33,729 bases of DNA from assembly GCA_003697045.1 (NCBI GenBank), contig RFGK01000129.1:1-33729 (forward strand), read 5' to 3'. Source of the DNA: Planctomycetota bacterium. GTDB lineage: Bacteria > Planctomycetota > Phycisphaerae > Phycisphaerales > UBA1924. A program made the position numbers and the translations under genes. This document shows, piece by piece, positions 29,342-33,729 of this stretch. Positions within the stretch are counted from its first letter, which is position 1; each line of letters starts with the position of its first letter. The notes beneath the pieces were generated by a model. That model saw nothing but the letters and a program-made list of their open reading frames with translations. It searched no databases and had not been told where the DNA came from.

Positions 29342-31849
29342 TCACCGACTCGCGGAGCGCATCGACCCCGCTTCGATCCGCCCGTCATGGTGAAACTCGA
29401 CCCACGCCGCCCCATCGACCGCCGTCGTCAGCCACGTGCGGCCTGCACGATGGTCCGCCCAGCGCGCATCCCCGGCTCGCCCCGAACCGGTCGACTGAAT
29501 CACCACCGCCGGATCAACCGCTGCCAGAAAGCTCATCGACTCGGACCTGAAGCTCCCGTGATGCGGAATCTCCAAAACGTCGGCCCGAAGCGAGGCCGGA
29601 TCTTCCAACAGCCTCTGCATCGCCGCTCCCTGAATATCACCGGTCAGGAGCAGCCGCCGCTCACCCGCCGCGGTCGCCACGCTCACCATGCACACCAGCG
29701 AGCGATCATTGCTTGCCAGCTCGTCCGTATGTTCGTCCGGCCAGATGAACCGAAGCTGCGCCTCTCCAAGCGCGATCTCATCGCCGCGACGAACGGGCAC
29801 GACACGAACGCCCTGCTCGTCAAGAAAGTCGAGCAGCGCTCGCTCGGGTGCACCGGTCTGCTCGATGACATGAGGCGAAACGAACATGCGCGAAATGCCA
29901 AAGACCTCAACCGCATCGGGCATCGACACGTAGTGGTCAAGATTGGCGTGGGTGATGACCCCGCAGCCGGCATGTGCGACCCCAAGCGCATCAGCAGCCT
30001 TCTCAAGCGTGGGGCGCAGATCCATGCGCAAGGAGCCACAGTCCCAGATCATCGCCTCGTCGCCCGAACGGATGATGTGGCACGTGCCGTCGCCGACTGC
30101 CAGCGTGTCGATGCGAAGCATGACCCCACTGGCAAGACTCGGACGCAGACTGGGCCCGACCCAGATCCACGCCACAAGCACCCCGATCGCAGCAAGCTCG
30201 CGCCACGCCCGCAGACGTGCCCGCGCAACAAATCTGCCCAGCGTCACAATCATCGCCCCCGCCCACAGCCAGCTCGGAGGCGTCAGATCGAAAACAAGCA
30301 CAGAAACCCCGGCCATGCCCTCAACCATCTGCACCGCCTGCTCGGCGAACCCCGCAAGCTGATCAAACACCCAATGACCCACATCGGGAACCACACTGCC
30401 CAGCGCCAGGCCGATGTATCCCGCCCCGAGCAATGCCACCACCGCCGGAGTGACCACAGCCGTGGCAATCGGACCGACAAACGACACAACCCCCGTGTGC
30501 GCCGCGACGATCGGAAACGAAAACGCCCAGCACAGCACACACACCACCAGATATGAACGCACCCATCCCATGAACCGAACTCCCGCCGGCCGGCGACGAC
30601 GCACAAGCCCCCGGATGGGCGCGGGCGCGACCCACGGATGCCGACTGCTGCTCAGCCACAGAAGTAGCCCGGTGATGCCCACGCTGAGCTGGGCGCCAAG
30701 GCTGAACACGTCCATCGGCCGCCACACATACAGCCCAAGGGCAATCCACCCCAGCAGCGTGATGCGATCGTAATGCCTGCCCAGCGTTTCGCTGACGAGC
30801 AGCACAAGTACCAGCACGCCCGCGCGAACAATCGGCACCCGCGCCGGAACAAGCAGCAGCAGCACGACCACCAACCCGGCAACCATCGCAGCCTCAAGCG
30901 TCCCGTGCTCACCCGCCAGACGGAAAAGCATCACGCCCAGCAGACACAGGATGGCAAGATGAAACCCGGAGATTGCCAACAGATGGGCCGTGCCTGACTG
31001 GGCAAACACCGTGCGCGCATCGCGCAGCTCGGGCGAGGTCTGGCCGAGCAGCAACGCCGAGAGCACAGCCCGGCCGCGCGCATGCTCATCGCCGCGCTCG
31101 ATCAAACTCAGCAAGTGCTCACGGACGTCGGCAAGCGTCCGGACCTGCCACGCCCGCAGATCAAAACGCGCGGGCCCCTCCACTTCGACCAGCCGTTCCG
31201 ATGAGACAAACAGCGAACCGACGCTGCCGGTCATGTTGCTCCACCTTCGCGCGTCGGCCTGCCCCGGGTTCATCGCTCTGCGCACAGGCGTGTACCAGCC
31301 CTTGACTCTGATCCGATCACCCGGGCCGGGCAACGCCTGATCCTCCTCCGCTTTCACCGTGACGCGCAATCGCCCGCGGGCTTCACGCGCGCGACCGGAC
31401 GCGACCAGGTGCGTCAGATCAAGATCAAAGTGGACGAGCGGCTCGGTTCGACGAAAGCGCGCCAGGTGATCAAGCCGGGGCGGCGACGGCTGCGGCCCTG
31501 ACGTCACAAGCCCCCGCACCTCGACCAGCACACGCTGCTCGGCGCCGACGATATTCTGCACGCTGCCCTGCCCCATCGAGCCGGTGCGCAGCTCAAACCA
31601 CGCAGCGCTGAGCAGCACGACACCCAGCAAAACACAAATCCTCGCCACTTCGCTCCTGACCACCGACGCGAACACGCCGACCCCAAGCGCCGCCACCATC
31701 CACTCGAACGCCGCAACACCGGAAAGTGCGCACGCGAGCATCGCCCCAGCAACAGCACAGCCAAGCAGCGACCACACCCGACGGCGCGCCTGCCGAGGAA
31801 CCGGCTGCACGAGTTCCGGGTCAATCGCATCGAAAATCCCATCGTCCAT
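29342..31849 (-). CDS. comEC: ComEC/Rec2 family DNA-uptake protein with C-terminal metallo-beta-lactamase-like domain
   Basis: RAVLSALLLGQTSPELRDARTVFAQSGTAHLLAISGFHLAILCLLGVMLFRL; multi-TM; C-terminal IDTLAVGDGTCHIIRSGDEAMIWDCGS...THANLDHYVSMPDAVEVFGI...LLLTGDIQGAAMQRLL...LEIPHHGSFRSES. Confidence 0.93.
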   Translation of the reverse strand: MDDGIFDAIDPELVQPVPRQARRRVWSLLGCAVAGAMLACALSGVAAFEWMVAALGVGVFASVVRSEVARICVLLGVVLLSAAWFELRTGSMGQGSVQNIVGAEQRVLVEVRGLVTSGPQPSPPRLDHLARFRRTEPLVHFDLDLTHLVASGRAREARGRLRVTVKAEEDQALPGPGDRIRVKGWYTPVRRAMNPGQADARRWSNMTGSVGSLFVSSERLVEVEGPARFDLRAWQVRTLADVREHLLSLIERGDEHARGRAVLSALLLGQTSPELRDARTVFAQSGTAHLLAISGFHLAILCLLGVMLFRLAGEHGTLEAAMVAGLVVVLLLLVPARVPIVRAGVLVLVLLVSETLGRHYDRITLLGWIALGLYVWRPMDVFSLGAQLSVGITGLLLWLSSSRHPWVAPAPIRGLVRRRRPAGVRFMGWVRSYLVVCVLCWAFSFPIVAAHTGVVSFVGPIATAVVTPAVVALLGAGYIGLALGSVVPDVGHWVFDQLAGFAEQAVQMVEGMAGVSVLVFDLTPPSWLWAGAMIVTLGRFVARARLRAWRELAAIGVLVAWIWVGPSLRPSLASGVMLRIDTLAVGDGTCHIIRSGDEAMIWDCGSLRMDLRPTLEKAADALGVAHAGCGVITHANLDHYVSMPDAVEVFGISRMFVSPHVIEQTGAPERALLDFLDEQGVRVVPVRRGDEIALGEAQLRFIWPDEHTDELASNDRSLVCMVSVATAAGERRLLLTGDIQGAAMQRLLEDPASLRADVLEIPHHGSFRSESMSFLAAVDPAVVIQSTGSGRAGDARWADHRAGRTWLTTAVDGAAWVEFHHDGRIEAGSMRSASR

Positions 31850-32016
31850 GCGCCGCAAAGCCTACCGCGCCGCGCTGGCATCCATCGAACCCCACCGCTG
31901 CGCACGCAACGCTCAACCGTCGCCTGGACACCTCGGCGCTTGCCGGAGCCGGAGCACGGCCTGCCCACGCGCGCCGTGCGTTCGATGCTCACTTGTCCAA
32001 ATGGGCCTTGTCTGGC

Positions 32017-33138
32017 TTACCCGCCGCCGGAGACGAGAATGTCGTCGAACTCTTCCATCAGATCGCGCGACGTGGGGTTGCCGTCCTCATCGGTAAGGCG
32101 GGAGTTTTCGTTGGCAAAGAAACTGAGTCCGAACTCGATGTGATCCCCCTCATGGGCAACAGTCGAGAACCCCTTGTCCTTGCTGCTCAGGTAGACGCCG
32201 TCAGGACCCGCCGAGTGCACGACGAACGCGCCGCGCCCACGCCCCGGAAAGATCGCTTCGATGCTCGCCTCCGACGGATTCTGCAGCACATCATCGAGCG
32301 ACTGTCCGGCGGGCACGCGCGCAGCCGAAATGCTGCCCAGCAATGCCGACATCGTCAGCTTGCGCTCTTCCTCCCCGGCCCCCGGGCCGAGCAGGCTCGC
32401 GTGCACTCCCGGCTGCGGCGGCACCGTCTGGTCACGCCCCCCGCGACCGAGATTCGTGGACTGCAAAAACGCCGCATTGGAGTTCCAGTAAAACATCGCC
32501 GGCGTCGAGCCGGGCGCGTAGTTGATCTGCGCAAACTGATCCAGCGACGTGGCCTGCGAGACCGTGTACGTGTCGGCCGACCAGAACAACACCGGATTGC
32601 CGAACGCATCCACAATGTCGAGCAACTGCGGATCGGTCTCCGAGCTTGCGGCATGCCCTTCCACCCCCACCTGCTGGCCGGTGGAGCTGAGCTGCGCCTC
32701 GTAATACTCACGCGAAGGCGTGTAATACGCGCCCTTGTCCGCACCAATCAGCGCGGGATTGACGAATATCGTCTCCGATGCCACCGGGCCCACTTCGACG
32801 ATGCCAGCCCCACCCGAATCCACAATCGCGTTCTCGCCCGCCAGATCCAGCATCGCATTTTCCATGCCGGACATGCCACGCGTCGCGTTGTCAACACTTC
32901 CCATCTCACGCTCGGAGAAGTACCCGGGATTGCGCCCATTGTGGTCGGCCTTGAACTTCGCAGCCGCAGCCGAGATGTCATTGAGCACCTGCTGCGTGGC
33001 CATCATCTTCCCCGTCGTGCGCACACTGCCCAACACCGGCAAAATGATCGAGATCACCAACGCAACGATCGCAATGACCGTCAACAGCTCGACCAGACTG
33101 AAAGCTCGATTCTGAACGTTCGTCCGCGGGGTCCGCAT
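32017..33138 (-). CDS. Type II/IV secretion pseudopilin-like protein with prepilin N-terminal cleavage/methylation motif
   Basis: MRTPRTNVQNRAFSLVELLTVIAIVALVISIILPVLGSVRTTGKMMATQQVLNDISAAAAKFKADHNGRNP; Phe-Ser-Leu-Val-Glu prepilin motif. Confidence 0.88.
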   Translation of the reverse strand: MRTPRTNVQNRAFSLVELLTVIAIVALVISIILPVLGSVRTTGKMMATQQVLNDISAAAAKFKADHNGRNPGYFSEREMGSVDNATRGMSGMENAMLDLAGENAIVDSGGAGIVEVGPVASETIFVNPALIGADKGAYYTPSREYYEAQLSSTGQQVGVEGHAASSETDPQLLDIVDAFGNPVLFWSADTYTVSQATSLDQFAQINYAPGSTPAMFYWNSNAAFLQSTNLGRGGRDQTVPPQPGVHASLLGPGAGEEERKLTMSALLGSISAARVPAGQSLDDVLQNPSEASIEAIFPGRGRGAFVVHSAGPDGVYLSSKDKGFSTVAHEGDHIEFGLSFFANENSRLTDEDGNPTSRDLMEEFDDILVSGGG

Positions 33139-33355
33139 GATGGGCTCCTCGGTCCGACCCGAATGCATCCGACGCAATGTCCTCACCCCTCAAACAGGGC
33201 TGGACGCCGTCCAAAGTCGCACGAGACCAACACCGCAGCGCCCCACAGCGCCCGGCAGACGGCGCTTCACTATACGACCCAAGCCGCCGCGGGATGCTGC
33301 AAGTCTCCCCACGCCCGGGATTTCTTCACCCGCACCCCTGCTACCCTCAGCAGCG

Positions 33356-33688
33356 ATGTCCGCCAAGCCTCCCAGTCAGGTCACCCGCAACGCCGTGTGC
33401 GAACACTGCGGGTATCACCTGACCGGCACGGCGATCGTGGATGGATTCACACAATGCCCCGAATGCGGAAAACTCAGCGCCCTGACCATCACTTCGCCCG
33501 ATAACCATGCCCGTGAACGCTCACGCGGCTTCGGATTCATGCTCGCAGCCACGCTGTTCATCCTCGCAGTGGGCATACCCATCGCATTCATGATCCCGGG
33601 ATGGGCAACCCTGATCCTGGTCTTCGCGCTCGGTGTGGCCGTTCTGGCAACCGCCCCCAGGCTCATCCGACGGGCACTCGACATGTAA
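33356..33688 (+). CDS. Small zinc-ribbon membrane protein (two TM segments)
   Basis: VCEHCGYHLTGTAIVDGFTQCPECGKL is a paired CxxC zinc ribbon, followed by hydrophobic FMLAATLFILAVGIPIAFMI and WATLILVFALGVAVLATAP. Confidence 0.72.
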   Translation: MSAKPPSQVTRNAVCEHCGYHLTGTAIVDGFTQCPECGKLSALTITSPDNHARERSRGFGFMLAATLFILAVGIPIAFMIPGWATLILVFALGVAVLATAPRLIRRALDM

Positions 33689-33729
33689 ACCCCATGCCGC
33701 GCACGCCAAGTGCAACAGGCACGCGCCCG

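Noticed and set aside
29291-30556. 421-aa plus-strand ORF opposite comEC
   Set aside because: Arg/His/Pro-rich shadow ORF with no domain; comEC is clear. The 592-aa ORF 31726-33504 opposite comEC and the pseudopilin is rejected for the same reason.

Overview
The window is a 33.7 kb GC-rich bacterial chromosomal segment. Gene content is Planctomycetota-like, possibly Phycisphaerae, but that is an inference from gene flavour and not a search result. I see about 22 protein genes. They are: a 3'-truncated glutamate dehydrogenase; a degenerate receiver-like protein next to rpsA (six S1 domains, followed by a clear intrinsic terminator); a secreted AMMECR1-like/alpha-helical protein; gyrA with a STAS protein; a nuoJKLMN complex I membrane-arm cluster; pgsA-pgpA; an aromatic amino acid decarboxylase-like PLP enzyme; a secreted FG-GAP/ASPIC-UnbV/dockerin-like protein; a YciI-like protein; a DUF3313-like lipoprotein; a CBM9-like protein divergent from a GH2 beta-mannosidase; a DadA-like FAD oxidoreductase; a PrkA-family kinase with a long structured leader; and ComEC, a pseudopilin-like protein and a zinc-ribbon membrane protein. 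I found no tRNA, rRNA, CRISPR array, transposon or phage module. The window is mostly housekeeping. The observations most worth a second look are: a 26-codon hydrophobic small ORF antisense-convergent to rpsA, absent from the ORF track; the prkA leader, with two mutually exclusive hairpins and operator-like repeats; the AMMECR1-like secreted fusion; the beta-mannosidase/CBM9 start codons only about 19 bp apart; and the GyrA QRDR with Pro at the Asp87-equivalent position. I did not find a convincing, wholly novel multi-gene system.
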